Of a DNA stretch of 64,000 nt, positions 9,055 through 17,245 are shown piece after piece. The stretch covers positions 248,001 to 312,000 of the forward strand of contig JBBODD010000001.1 in the NCBI GenBank assembly GCA_038002745.1. The letters are read 5' to 3'. Both the position numbers and the translations under genes were made by a program. This DNA is from Bacillus sp. FSL H8-0547. GTDB lineage: Bacteria > Bacillota > Bacilli > Bacillales > Bacillaceae. The notes beneath the pieces are model-generated. The model was not told the origin of the DNA and made no database searches. It worked only from the letters and a program-made list of their open reading frames with translations. Position 1 is the first letter of the stretch; each line of letters opens with the position of its first letter.

Positions 9055-11241
9055 TCAGCATGTCTGATGAAGCGGCAAGCTGATATGAAAAGCTGTCCCT
9101 TTTCCGACTTCGCTTTCAACCTCCACTTTTCCGCAGTGCTCTTCGATAATTTTGTAGCTCACCATAAGGCCGAGTCCTGTGCCCCTGTCTTTTGTTGTAT
9201 AAAAAGGTTCCCCGAGCCGTTTAATTTTGTCTTCAGGAATGCCTGACCCTTCGTCAATGATCGAAATATGAAGTTCATCTTCGTTTTTCAGTGAAATATG
9301 GACCTGGATTGTACCGCCTGACGGCATAACCTCAATCGCATTTTTTAATATATTGATAAAGACTTGCTTGAGCTGGTTCGGCTCACAGTATACATGAGGC
9401 ACACAGCCGTTATGAAAAAGCTCAATCTGCACATTGACCAATATAGCCTGCGCGTTCAAAAGATCGATTGTTTCCTTCATTATGGTCACGACATCTTTTT
9501 CCTGATAAGAAATGGCCTGAGGCTTTGCGAGTATGAGAAATTCTGTAATGATGGATTCAATCCTGCTCAGTTCTGATGTAATCACGTTGAAATACATGGA
9601 AAAATCTTCTTTTACATTGGCTTCGAGCAGCTGGATAAAACCTTTTAATGCCGTCATCGGATTTCGGATTTCGTGCGCAATGCCTGCTGCAAGCTCTCCG
9701 ACAACGCTCAGCGTGTCAGATTTGCGGAGCCGTTCTTCAAGCTCCTTCTTCTCCGTAACGTCTCTGAAAATAGCCAGGTTCATATTTTCGATAATATGCC
9801 GTTTTAATGAAAATTCGAGAATTTTTTCTTTGTTGTTCTGGAGTTTAAATGGAATTTCTTCTGTCATTTCGTCCATGAGATACATGGCGCTGCCTTCCAT
9901 TTTATCATAGGAAATCAGCTCATGCAGATTGTACTTATGGATGTCCTCAAGAGGAATCTCAAGGATTTTTCCAGCTGCCTGATTGGCGTCAATAATCGTG
10001 TAATTGTCATCGATCAGCACAATGCCGTCCATGGCCCCGTTGAAAATTTTTCTGAATTTCTGTTCGCTTTCCCTTAATTCTTTTTCCATCTGCTTACGGT
10101 CGCTTACATTCCGGAGGATGGTCAGATGGTGCCCGTCTGTTACGTCCATTTTAGATGTAAATTCCAGCTGTTTGCACTGGCCGTTCGGCATATAAAACAA
10201 GAGCTCCTCGCGAATAGCTCCTGATTTTACATATTTCTTTTTGACTGTCCTGAATTTGGATTCACTGGCATCCATAAAATCAAAGATGCTGCTGCTAATC
10301 AGGTTTTCCATTGAAAGCTCAAACGTTCTGCAGGCTGACTGATTGGCGCTGATGATCCGCCCGTCATTGTTCCAGATAATGATGGCATCTATGGCATTTT
10401 CAAATATTTCCCTGAAACGTTCCTCGCTTTTGAACAGTTTCATTTCCATATTCCTTTTTTCCGTAATGTCTCTCATAATGGCCATGTTAAATCCGCTGAG
10501 CACATTGGAGGTGGATGTAAATTCAAATACTTTTCTGCGCCCTGACAAAAGCGTCACGGGCATTTCCCCTTTTGCTCTGCCTCCTTCATTCAAAATAGAC
10601 CAGAGTTTATCGAGTTTAAACTGGTTCTCGTGCTCAACAAAATCCTCAAGCTTAAATGAGCCCAGGCTGGTTTTATCTATTTCAAAATTCAGACAAAAAG
10701 AGCCGTTCGCATCTATAAACTGGCCGCTTCCGTCAAAAATGACGATGCCGTCAACCGCCCTGTGAAACAGATCTTTAAAGAGCTGTTCGTTGATTGTCCG
10801 TTCCCGCTCAAGCATTTTATTGGAGGAAATATCCCTCATAAGTGCGAGATGCCGGGTTCCGAGCGCATTTTTCTTAATGGACAGTTCAATAAATTTCACC
10901 TGGCCATTGTCAAGCTTGATAATCAGTTCATCTTCTATTTGATCCCTGTCACGAAGCTCGTCAACTTGATTCAGCAGCTGCTGGTGGGGAACAAGCGAAA
11001 GAAAATCACACATCTTTCTCTTGCCCATTTCAAGCTTATCCAGCTGAAAAAGGTGACAGGCAGATTTGTTGCAATCTATAAAATGAAACGATTCATCAAG
11101 AATAATGATCGCTTCCATCGCACTTTCAATAATCAATTCCTGCTGACGGCTCTTTTCTGCAAGCCGCTTATTTTCTTCTTTTAATATCGTGATCTGCTCC
11201 TGCAATGACGTCACTTCACATTCATTCATTACTTTGCTCAT
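9055..11241 (-). CDS. kinE: Multi-PAS sensor histidine kinase, KinE-like sporulation kinase
   Basis: 728-aa soluble kinase. Four PAS domains (about residues 30-140, 150-265, 270-385, 390-505) each start with a variant of ESAMEAIIILDE or NAIDAIIIW. HisKA follows with phospho-acceptor His523 in AAGIAHEIRNPM, then HATPase_c with N-box NILKNAIEVM, DEGSGIP and GTGLGLMVSYKI. There is no transmembrane segment, so the signal is cytoplasmic. Length, domain plan and linkage to ogt and ykrP match B. subtilis KinE, which feeds phosphate to Spo0F. No response regulator is adjacent, as expected for phosphorelay kinases. Orthology is inferred mainly from synteny. Confidence 0.82.
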   Translation of the reverse strand: MSKVMNECEVTSLQEQITILKEENKRLAEKSRQQELIIESAMEAIIILDESFHFIDCNKSACHLFQLDKLEMGKRKMCDFLSLVPHQQLLNQVDELRDRDQIEDELIIKLDNGQVKFIELSIKKNALGTRHLALMRDISSNKMLERERTINEQLFKDLFHRAVDGIVIFDGSGQFIDANGSFCLNFEIDKTSLGSFKLEDFVEHENQFKLDKLWSILNEGGRAKGEMPVTLLSGRRKVFEFTSTSNVLSGFNMAIMRDITEKRNMEMKLFKSEERFREIFENAIDAIIIWNNDGRIISANQSACRTFELSMENLISSSIFDFMDASESKFRTVKKKYVKSGAIREELLFYMPNGQCKQLEFTSKMDVTDGHHLTILRNVSDRKQMEKELRESEQKFRKIFNGAMDGIVLIDDNYTIIDANQAAGKILEIPLEDIHKYNLHELISYDKMEGSAMYLMDEMTEEIPFKLQNNKEKILEFSLKRHIIENMNLAIFRDVTEKKELEERLRKSDTLSVVGELAAGIAHEIRNPMTALKGFIQLLEANVKEDFSMYFNVITSELSRIESIITEFLILAKPQAISYQEKDVVTIMKETIDLLNAQAILVNVQIELFHNGCVPHVYCEPNQLKQVFINILKNAIEVMPSGGTIQVHISLKNEDELHISIIDEGSGIPEDKIKRLGEPFYTTKDRGTGLGLMVSYKIIEEHCGKVEVESEVGKGTAFHISLPLHQTC

Positions 11242-11421
11242 GCATCATTCCGCTCCTTGCCGACGGGCAAATTTTCATCTCCCCTGTAATTCTACAGAAT
11301 ACTGAATAGTCCTTCACCGTTTTACCGGATTTGACAATTTTATTGCTAAGGACCTATGCAAAAGGGAGCAATCGTGAATAAGTGCAAAAATTCGTTCTTT
11401 TTACACGCACCTAACAACTTC

Positions 11422-11450
11422 TTTACAATCCCTTTAAAAAAGGCTATATT
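11422..11450 (+). promoter_or_regulatory. Sigma-A promoter before ykrP
   Basis: TTTACA at 11422-11427 and TATATT at 11445-11450, 17 bp apart, in the 295-bp divergent region between kinE and ykrP. Apart from an AGGGTAGAAAGGGTAG direct repeat near 11484, I see nothing else in this stretch. Confidence 0.6.
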
Positions 11451-11536
11451 GCTGTTTGGCTGTTTTAAACTCTTTTGAGGAAGGGTAGAAAGGGTAGTAA
11501 TATCCCTTATGGGAAAACTAACTGCAGGAGCCTTTA

Positions 11537-12583
11537 ATGACTTCTGTGAAAATGGGTGATACTGTGAAAAATCGTGAAAGCTATTTCGATAATGCGAAAT
11601 TTATTCTGATCATTCTTGTTGTGTTTGGTCATGTTATTCGCTCATTTATTGATGATAACGAATTTATGCTGAATGTATATAAATTTGTGTACACCTTTCA
11701 TATGCCTGCCTTCATTTTAATATCAGGCTTCTTTGCAAAAGGGTACAACAAAAAAGGCTATGTACAGAAAATCTTTAAAAAACTGATTATCCCGTATTTA
11801 ATTTTCCAGGGAATTTACTCAGTTTATTACTTCCTTGTTGAATCCGAAAGCGCTCTTGCCGTCAATCCGCTCGACCCGCACTGGTCGCTTTGGTTCCTGA
11901 TGAGCTTATTTTTCTGGAATCTCTTCCTGTTTGCCTATACGAAGCTTGATAAAAGAACGGCCATTCTTGTTGCCATCACACTTGGCGTTGGGATAGGCTA
12001 TGTGGATTCGGCAAGCAATTACTTGAGTGTGTCAAGAACATTTGTCTTCTTCCCGCTGTTTTTAGTCGGGTTCTATCTGGATAAATCACACTTCAAGCGA
12101 CTGACCGGAGTAAAAGTGCGTCTTGTGTCAACCGCTATGCTGATGGCCGTTTTCGCCGCCTATTTCTTTATGGATTTTGACTACGAGTGGCTGTTTGGTT
12201 CTAAACCCTACTCTCAGTTTGGCGGAGTCGGCATTGAAGACGGCCTGATCCGTCTCGGATTTTACACACTGACATTTGTCCTGACATTCAGTTTTCTTTC
12301 CCTGATTCCTAAAAGCCGCTTTTTCTTTACACATTGGGGGACACGGACATTTTACGTTTACCTGCTGCACGGATTCATTGTCAGATCCTTGAGAAACAGC
12401 GAGGCTCTCGAATGGCTTAAAGATTATCAGAGCGTCACCCTGATTGTTCTTCTGTCCATTCTTCTGACATTCATCTTATCTACAAATGCTGTTAAAACTG
12501 TTACACAGCCGATTATTGAGCTTAAAGCAACAAATCTGCGCAAATTCTTCAAAAACAGAGAAGAAAAGGTGCAGTACCGCTAA
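11537..12583 (+). CDS. ykrP: Membrane acyltransferase (acyltransferase-3 family), YkrP-like
   Basis: 348-aa integral membrane protein of the OafA/fucose-4-O-acetylase type, with about ten hydrophobic segments. Family marks: YFDNAKFILIILVVFGHVIR near residues 15-34 with the catalytic-type histidine, YTFHMPAFILISGFFAKGY near 52-70, and HWSLWFLMSLFFWNL near 113-127. Such proteins acetylate surface glycans or cell-wall polymers. The ATG at 11537 follows GCAGGAGC; a GTG at 11564 is an alternative. Position next to kinE matches B. subtilis ykrP. The substrate is unknown. Confidence 0.8.
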   Translation: MTSVKMGDTVKNRESYFDNAKFILIILVVFGHVIRSFIDDNEFMLNVYKFVYTFHMPAFILISGFFAKGYNKKGYVQKIFKKLIIPYLIFQGIYSVYYFLVESESALAVNPLDPHWSLWFLMSLFFWNLFLFAYTKLDKRTAILVAITLGVGIGYVDSASNYLSVSRTFVFFPLFLVGFYLDKSHFKRLTGVKVRLVSTAMLMAVFAAYFFMDFDYEWLFGSKPYSQFGGVGIEDGLIRLGFYTLTFVLTFSFLSLIPKSRFFFTHWGTRTFYVYLLHGFIVRSLRNSEALEWLKDYQSVTLIVLLSILLTFILSTNAVKTVTQPIIELKATNLRKFFKNREEKVQYR

Positions 12584-12589
12584 GAATAG

Positions 12590-12617
12590 AACCCGCTGCT
12601 TGTGCAGCGGGTTTTTC
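12590..12617 (+). terminator. Terminator after ykrP
   Basis: ACCCGCTGC / GCAGCGGGT stem with a short loop, followed by TTTTT. Confidence 0.88.
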
Positions 12618-12699
12618 CATGTTTTTAGGTCGCTTTATTATGGATAAAATGTGATAGAATAGATAGGATTAAAAATTATGTTAGAAGTGGTGTTAATAA

Positions 12700-14466
12700 A
12701 TGAACGTTGTACTAAGTACGCTGAACGCAAAATATATCCACACAAGTCTTGCCCTGCGCTGCCTGAAAGCTCATGCCCAGCCTGACTTTGAAGTGGCCAT
12801 TGCTGAATATACAATTAAAGATCCGGCAATGAATGTAGTGACCGATCTGTTCCGCATGAAACCTGATGTCGTTGGTTTCAGCTGCTATATTTGGAATATC
12901 GAAGAAACCATTAAGATCATGAAAATGATGAAAAAAATCAACCCTTCCCTCATCATCGTGCTCGGCGGTCCTGAGGTGACGTACGACACAAGAGAATGGA
13001 TGGAATCCATACCTGAAGCGGATTATATTGTCATTGGCGAAGGTGAAGAGACATTCAAGCAATTTTTGGCTGCCCTTCAATCAGACAAAAACATGAAGAA
13101 TGTTTCCGGAATTGCCTACAGAAATCATGGCGAGGTCATGATCAATCCTCAGCGGAATAAGATCAATCTGGCTGAACTTGCTTCTCCTTTTCGTTTTGAA
13201 GAGGATATCCCCCACCTTTCAAAGCGGGTTACCTATATTGAAACAAGCAGAGGGTGTCCGTTCAGCTGCCAGTTCTGTCTGTCTTCCATTGAGGTCGGGG
13301 TCCGTTATTTTGACCGTGAAAAAGTTAAAGATGACATCCGCTACCTGATGCAAAACGGCGCCAAAACCATTAAGTTTGTTGACAGGACGTTTAACATCAG
13401 CAGAAGCTATGCGATGGAAATGTTTCAGTTTCTTATCGATGAGCATCTGCCCGGAACGGTTTTTCAATTTGAAATAACCGCTGACATTATGCGGCCTGAA
13501 GTCATCCAGTTTTTAAATGACAATGCCCCAAAAGGTCTTTTCCGTTTTGAAATCGGCGTGCAGTCCACAAATGATGCGACAAATGATCTTGTGATGAGAC
13601 GCCAGAATTTCAGCAAGCTTACGAGGACTGTCACAATGGTTAAAGAAGGCGGAAAGATTGACCAGCATCTTGATTTGATAGCAGGGCTGCCTGAGGAGGA
13701 CTATACGTCGTTTAAAAAGACATTTAACGATGTATTTGAAATGCGTCCGGAAGAACTGCAGCTCGGCTTCTTAAAAATGCTTCGCGGAACAGGCCTGCGT
13801 CTGCGCGCTGCAGACCATGATTATGTCTATATGGACCACTCGCCTTATGAAATTCTGAAAAACAATGTCCTTTCATTTGAAGATATCGTGAAGATTAAGC
13901 AAGTGGAAGATGTACTTGAGAAGTACTGGAATGATCACCGGATGGATGCAACGGTAGAATTTCTGATCAAGAGTGTGTTTGAAACTCCGTTTGATTTTTT
14001 CCAGCAATTCGGCACCTACTGGGACGAACAGGGCTGGGTCCGCATCGGCCATCAGCTTGAAGACTTATTTAAACGCCTTTATGAGTTCCTGTCTGTCCAT
14101 CATAAAGAACAGGCTGACTTGGCAGAAGGATTTATGAAATACGACTATCTGTCTTCTCAAAAACATAAACCGCGCAAGCCGTGGTGGAACGATATGCTGA
14201 CGAAGTCAGAACGCAGCACCATTTATCAGGCGATTCTTTCTCAGCCGTCATTGCTTGGAAAAGAATTCGAAGCAAAAGCTTTTACTGAAAAAGATCTTTA
14301 TAAGCATACAATCCTTGATAAGGTGCCGTTTGACATGGATGCATATTTAAGAACCGGAGAGGTGATGCCCGGCGAGAGCATCCTGCTTGTTCATTATGAT
14401 CCAGTTACACGCACTGCAAGCTCCTATGCTGTACAAGAAAATAGACTGCACAATAAAGTCAGCTGA
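12700..14466 (+). CDS. B12-binding domain radical SAM protein with DUF4080-type C-terminus
   Basis: 588 aa. The N-terminal Rossmann-like cobalamin-binding domain (MNVVLSTLNAKYIHTSLALR to about residue 130) includes VVGFSCYIWN and LGGPEV. The radical SAM core has CxxxCxxC at Cys186, Cys190 and Cys193 (RGCPFSCQFC), then VDRTFN and the GLPEED glycine-rich loop. The C-terminal third (about 400-588) is the DUF4080-type extension. The family is cytosolic and expected to bind a 4Fe-4S cluster; reactions of close relatives are not established. A promoter-like AT-rich region precedes it and a terminator follows, so it is probably monocistronic. Confidence 0.85.
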   Translation: MNVVLSTLNAKYIHTSLALRCLKAHAQPDFEVAIAEYTIKDPAMNVVTDLFRMKPDVVGFSCYIWNIEETIKIMKMMKKINPSLIIVLGGPEVTYDTREWMESIPEADYIVIGEGEETFKQFLAALQSDKNMKNVSGIAYRNHGEVMINPQRNKINLAELASPFRFEEDIPHLSKRVTYIETSRGCPFSCQFCLSSIEVGVRYFDREKVKDDIRYLMQNGAKTIKFVDRTFNISRSYAMEMFQFLIDEHLPGTVFQFEITADIMRPEVIQFLNDNAPKGLFRFEIGVQSTNDATNDLVMRRQNFSKLTRTVTMVKEGGKIDQHLDLIAGLPEEDYTSFKKTFNDVFEMRPEELQLGFLKMLRGTGLRLRAADHDYVYMDHSPYEILKNNVLSFEDIVKIKQVEDVLEKYWNDHRMDATVEFLIKSVFETPFDFFQQFGTYWDEQGWVRIGHQLEDLFKRLYEFLSVHHKEQADLAEGFMKYDYLSSQKHKPRKPWWNDMLTKSERSTIYQAILSQPSLLGKEFEAKAFTEKDLYKHTILDKVPFDMDAYLRTGEVMPGESILLVHYDPVTRTASSYAVQENRLHNKVS

Positions 14467-14473
14467 CAAACAA

Positions 14474-14507
14474 AGAAGAACCGCCCCCTGAGCGGTTCTT
14501 CTTTTAT
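14474..14507. terminator. Bidirectional terminator between the radical SAM gene and the small-gene operon
   Basis: AAGAACCGC and GCGGTTCTT pair around CCCCTGA, flanked by an A-tract and a T-run, between convergent genes. Confidence 0.85.
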
Positions 14508-14650
14508 TTGCATGTCTTCTTTTTGGATGATGCCGCCTCCAAAAACTTCGCTGAATTATAATCGCCCATTTCTGTGCCGAACTCTTCTTTCAGCAGATCA
14601 GGATCCATCTGCTTTTTATGCTGTCCGCTCTCTTTGCTTTTGTGTGTCAT
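14504..14650 (-). CDS. Small hydrophilic protein, 48 aa, unrecognised
   Basis: Encodes MTHKSKESGQHKKQMDPDLL, then an acidic stretch EEFGTEMGDYNSAKFLEAAS and a lysine-rich end. An excellent ribosome site, AGGAGGG, lies 8 nt before the ATG. The ATG overlaps the stop of the upstream small gene (ATGA), implying translational coupling. Composition and size resemble small spore proteins, but I do not recognise the family. Confidence 0.7.
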   Translation of the reverse strand: MTHKSKESGQHKKQMDPDLLKEEFGTEMGDYNSAKFLEAASSKKKTCK

Positions 14651-14823
14651 GAGAATGACCCTCCTGAACGTCCCTTGCTGCCGTTTTTACTGTTGCGGTT
14701 TGCACCCTTGGCAGGATTTTCGCTGCTGTAGACCGCTTCTGCAGCAAATTCAGTATCGGCCATGCTTTCTTTTGGTGTTGTATTATTTTTCACTGCCTGA
14801 TTTCTAGCGGCTTTTCTTTTCAT
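14647..14823 (-). CDS. Small basic protein, 58 aa, with a TEFAAE motif; possible spore protein
   Basis: Starts MKRKAARNQAVKNNTTPKES and continues with ADTEFAAEA, ending in a Gly/Ser/Lys/Asn-rich tail. AGGGGGG sits 7 nt before ATG 14823; an upstream open frame to 14895 has no site. The TEFAAE block recalls TEFASE of gamma-type SASPs, but glutamine repeats are missing, so the link is only suggestive. It overlaps the next small gene by 4 nt. Confidence 0.62.
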   Translation of the reverse strand: MKRKAARNQAVKNNTTPKESMADTEFAAEAVYSSENPAKGANRNSKNGSKGRSGGSFS

Positions 14824-14910
14824 CTTCATACCCCCCTGAAAGTTCGTGAGAAGCACCTCACTGTTTATAGTGTTAGGCGAATCCGGATCATTCATTAGAG
14901 GGAAAACGAG

Positions 14911-15048
14911 TCAGTTTTGCTGTTTATTGTGTTTGTAGGCAATTAGTACAATCTCTTCGCCTGTTTGTTCTCTCAGTTCACTTTCCATCTTTTTCACCTT
15001 TTCAAGAAACTGATCCTGAAGAGCTGCAACCGGAAATTCATTTTTCAT
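14911..15048 (-). CDS. Small coiled-coil protein, 45 aa, unrecognised
   Basis: Encodes a protein opening MKNEFPVAALQDQFLEKVKK and ending GEEIVLIAYKHNKQQN. AAGGAGG lies 9 nt before ATG 15048. The middle is a predicted amphipathic helix of heptad character. It is divergent from the DUF3905-like gene and 87 nt upstream of the 58-aa gene on the same strand. No known family recalled. Confidence 0.65.
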   Translation of the reverse strand: MKNEFPVAALQDQFLEKVKKMESELREQTGEEIVLIAYKHNKQQN

Positions 15049-15123
15049 ATCCTTTTCCTCCTTAAAGATGTCTCTTTCATAGCCTGCCAAAAAGCAGACA
15101 ATACTACTACAGAGGTGATGAAT

Positions 15124-15459
15124 ATGAGTGAAAAAGATGAATTTACGATGGATGAAACGATGCCTCATCAGGCAAGTGCCCCGTCCTTTAAAGGAACAAG
15201 CATAACCATGAAAAAACCCTTTATCAATGAATACGGCGTTTTAATCGGAGACAGTTTTTATGATTCCAAACAGTCTCCCTTAAATCAGTGGAGCGATGAT
15301 GTCGACCCTTCCATCATGGCGGGCGATCAATGGGTCCATCCTACAAACGACATTGGCTGGAACACACCTGAAAACCGGGAGCTTTTAGAAAGCAAAAAAA
15401 AGCCTGATGGCTTTCCGTTTACTCATCCTGATAAAGATGCAGGCTATGGACAGGATTAG
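15124..15459 (+). CDS. DUF3905-like protein, 111 aa
   Basis: Small hydrophilic protein with a run of conserved-looking blocks: DETMPHQASAPSF, FINEYGVLIGDSFYDS, SPLNQWSDDVDPSIMAGDQW and HPTNDIGWNTPENRELLE. These match my memory of the Bacillus DUF3905 family, whose function is unknown. The start is ATG 15124, 6 nt after GAGGTG; an ATG six bases earlier is too close to that site. A terminator follows. Confidence 0.72.
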   Translation: MSEKDEFTMDETMPHQASAPSFKGTSITMKKPFINEYGVLIGDSFYDSKQSPLNQWSDDVDPSIMAGDQWVHPTNDIGWNTPENRELLESKKKPDGFPFTHPDKDAGYGQD

Positions 15460-15471
15460 AAATTAGCCCTG

Positions 15472-15511
15472 TTTTCCCCAAAGGCGCAGCCATTGGGGAT
15501 CTTTTTCGCAG
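15472..15511 (+). terminator. Terminator after the DUF3905-like gene
   Basis: TCCCCA / TGGGGA arms around a GC-rich inner hairpin, followed by TCTTTTT. Confidence 0.6.
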
Positions 15512-15514
15512 AAG

Positions 15515-17077
15515 TTATTGATGGAATTTTTCGACAAAATATGCAGACAGCACATCTGAAAGTTCCGGTCCTTTTTGAATGATTTCCCCTGATTTAAATG
15601 CCTCAAAGCCATCTCCGCCTGATGCAAGGTAATTGCTTGCAGCCGCACGATACATTTTTTGATCTTCAATAACTTCTCCATCTTCTGTCTTTAATGCTTT
15701 TATCCGCTCTCCCTTTGGCGCACTCCGGTCGATCTCAAAGGTCAGTCCTTGCGTTTGAAGCAAATTCTCTGCTTTTAAACTCCACTGCTGTTCAAGAATC
15801 TCTCTTATTTGTTTTCCAGATAGAGAAATTTCTGCTGCGTAATGATTAAAAGGGAGCGCGGCAATGACGTGCTGTTTTGTCACAGGCCCTCTCTTCAGGC
15901 TTTCCCTGATGCCGCCATGATGAACGAAAGCAATATCAGTATTCATTTCTTTCATCATAGATTCTGCCAGGAGTGCGGCAAGAGGAGAATGGCCCTGATC
16001 ATTCTTTTTTCTTGATAAATCGTGGGGAAGACTCCCTATTTCCTTGCTGTATTCGGCTCCGACCCGCTTCTTATATTTTTCAATAAGCTTCAGAGAACCT
16101 TCATCGGGTGGTGCCTGACTGTGGTCTGTCAGAATAATTTGTGCTTCCTTCTGGATAATTTCCTTCTGGTCGCGGTCAATGAGAAGCGTTACATCAGAAA
16201 AGGCTTTCCCGTAAGAATAGCTCTGAACAATCATCTTGTTTCCAACTCTGGTATTTGCACGCTTATGGCTGTGAGCCCCGAATATGACATCTACTTCATC
16301 GGTGATTTTCGGAGCCATCTCGATCAGTTCTTCTCCTGCATGTTCACCGTTTTCATCTGATGATGCAGCTGCATGCGCCAAAACGATGATTGACTCAACA
16401 CCAAGCTTTTTCAATTGTGAAGCTGCCTGATTGATTGCCTCAGACTCATCCGTTATTTCAATCTGCTCCCGGTTTTCAGGCAGCAGAAATTGATTGGTTT
16501 CTTTTGTTACAACACCGATTATGCCTAACTCTACGCCGTCAATTTTTTTAATTGTGTATGCTGGAAAAATTGGCTTTCCTGTCTGTTTATCAATCACATT
16601 GGCTGAAACATAATCAAAATCGGCACCTTTAAAGTATCCTGTACTACTATGATACCCTCCATTTATCAGTCTTTTAAGCTCGCCGATTCCTCTGTCAAAT
16701 TCGTGGTTTCCCGGTGTTCCCGCATCAAACTTAAGCTGATTCATAAACTCAATAGTCGGTTCATCCATAAACAAGGATGACAGCGGCGGACTTCCTCCTG
16801 TCATATCACCCGCATGCAAGAGCAGCGAGTGCTCATGCATCTCTCTCCGTTTGTTAAGATGAGAAGCAAGATATTCGGCTCCGCCAACCTTTTTGCCAGA
16901 TTGAACAGAATGAGTGTCCAGCTGTCCATGAAAATCATTCACACCAAGCAGATGAATTTCTGTGAGTTTGTTATCATCTGTGCCTGCCCGCCCTTGACTT
17001 TCTCCAAAAACAGATGCAAAAAATAAAAATAAGACAATCATGAATAAAATGCCTGCTGTTTTTACAGAATGCTTCAT
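15515..17077 (-). CDS. Secreted 5'-nucleotidase / metallophosphoesterase
   Basis: 520 aa with an N-terminal signal peptide (residues about 1-27, ending VFGES). The metallophosphatase domain carries LLGVNDFHGQLD, LLHAGDMTGGSPP, PGNHEFDRG, LAHAAA and FGAHSHKR, all metal-binding motifs. The C-terminal 5'-nucleotidase domain has HHGGIRESLKRG and the substrate-stacking region SNYLASGGDGFEAF. It would release phosphate from nucleotides or cyclic nucleotides outside the membrane. No lipobox, LPXTG or membrane anchor is visible, so it is probably secreted. It is monocistronic. Confidence 0.9.
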   Translation of the reverse strand: MKHSVKTAGILFMIVLFLFFASVFGESQGRAGTDDNKLTEIHLLGVNDFHGQLDTHSVQSGKKVGGAEYLASHLNKRREMHEHSLLLHAGDMTGGSPPLSSLFMDEPTIEFMNQLKFDAGTPGNHEFDRGIGELKRLINGGYHSSTGYFKGADFDYVSANVIDKQTGKPIFPAYTIKKIDGVELGIIGVVTKETNQFLLPENREQIEITDESEAINQAASQLKKLGVESIIVLAHAAASSDENGEHAGEELIEMAPKITDEVDVIFGAHSHKRANTRVGNKMIVQSYSYGKAFSDVTLLIDRDQKEIIQKEAQIILTDHSQAPPDEGSLKLIEKYKKRVGAEYSKEIGSLPHDLSRKKNDQGHSPLAALLAESMMKEMNTDIAFVHHGGIRESLKRGPVTKQHVIAALPFNHYAAEISLSGKQIREILEQQWSLKAENLLQTQGLTFEIDRSAPKGERIKALKTEDGEVIEDQKMYRAAASNYLASGGDGFEAFKSGEIIQKGPELSDVLSAYFVEKFHQ

Positions 17078-17212
17078 TGGCCTTCCCTCCCTCTGATGCT
17101 TCTAACGTATCACGCCAGAATGAAGGCCATCTAAAGTGAAGGTAAAGGATTATTAAGAATTGTTAAGAAGCAGATAAAAGCTTTTACACACAAAAAAATG
17201 GAAGAGGTATAA

Positions 17213-17245
17213 AAAAAGAAGCTGCGCTGGCAGCTTCTTTTTTGT
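17213..17245 (-). terminator. Terminator after pbpC
   Basis: GAAGCTGC / GCAGCTTC stem with A-tract and T-run on either side; can act on both strands. Confidence 0.8.
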
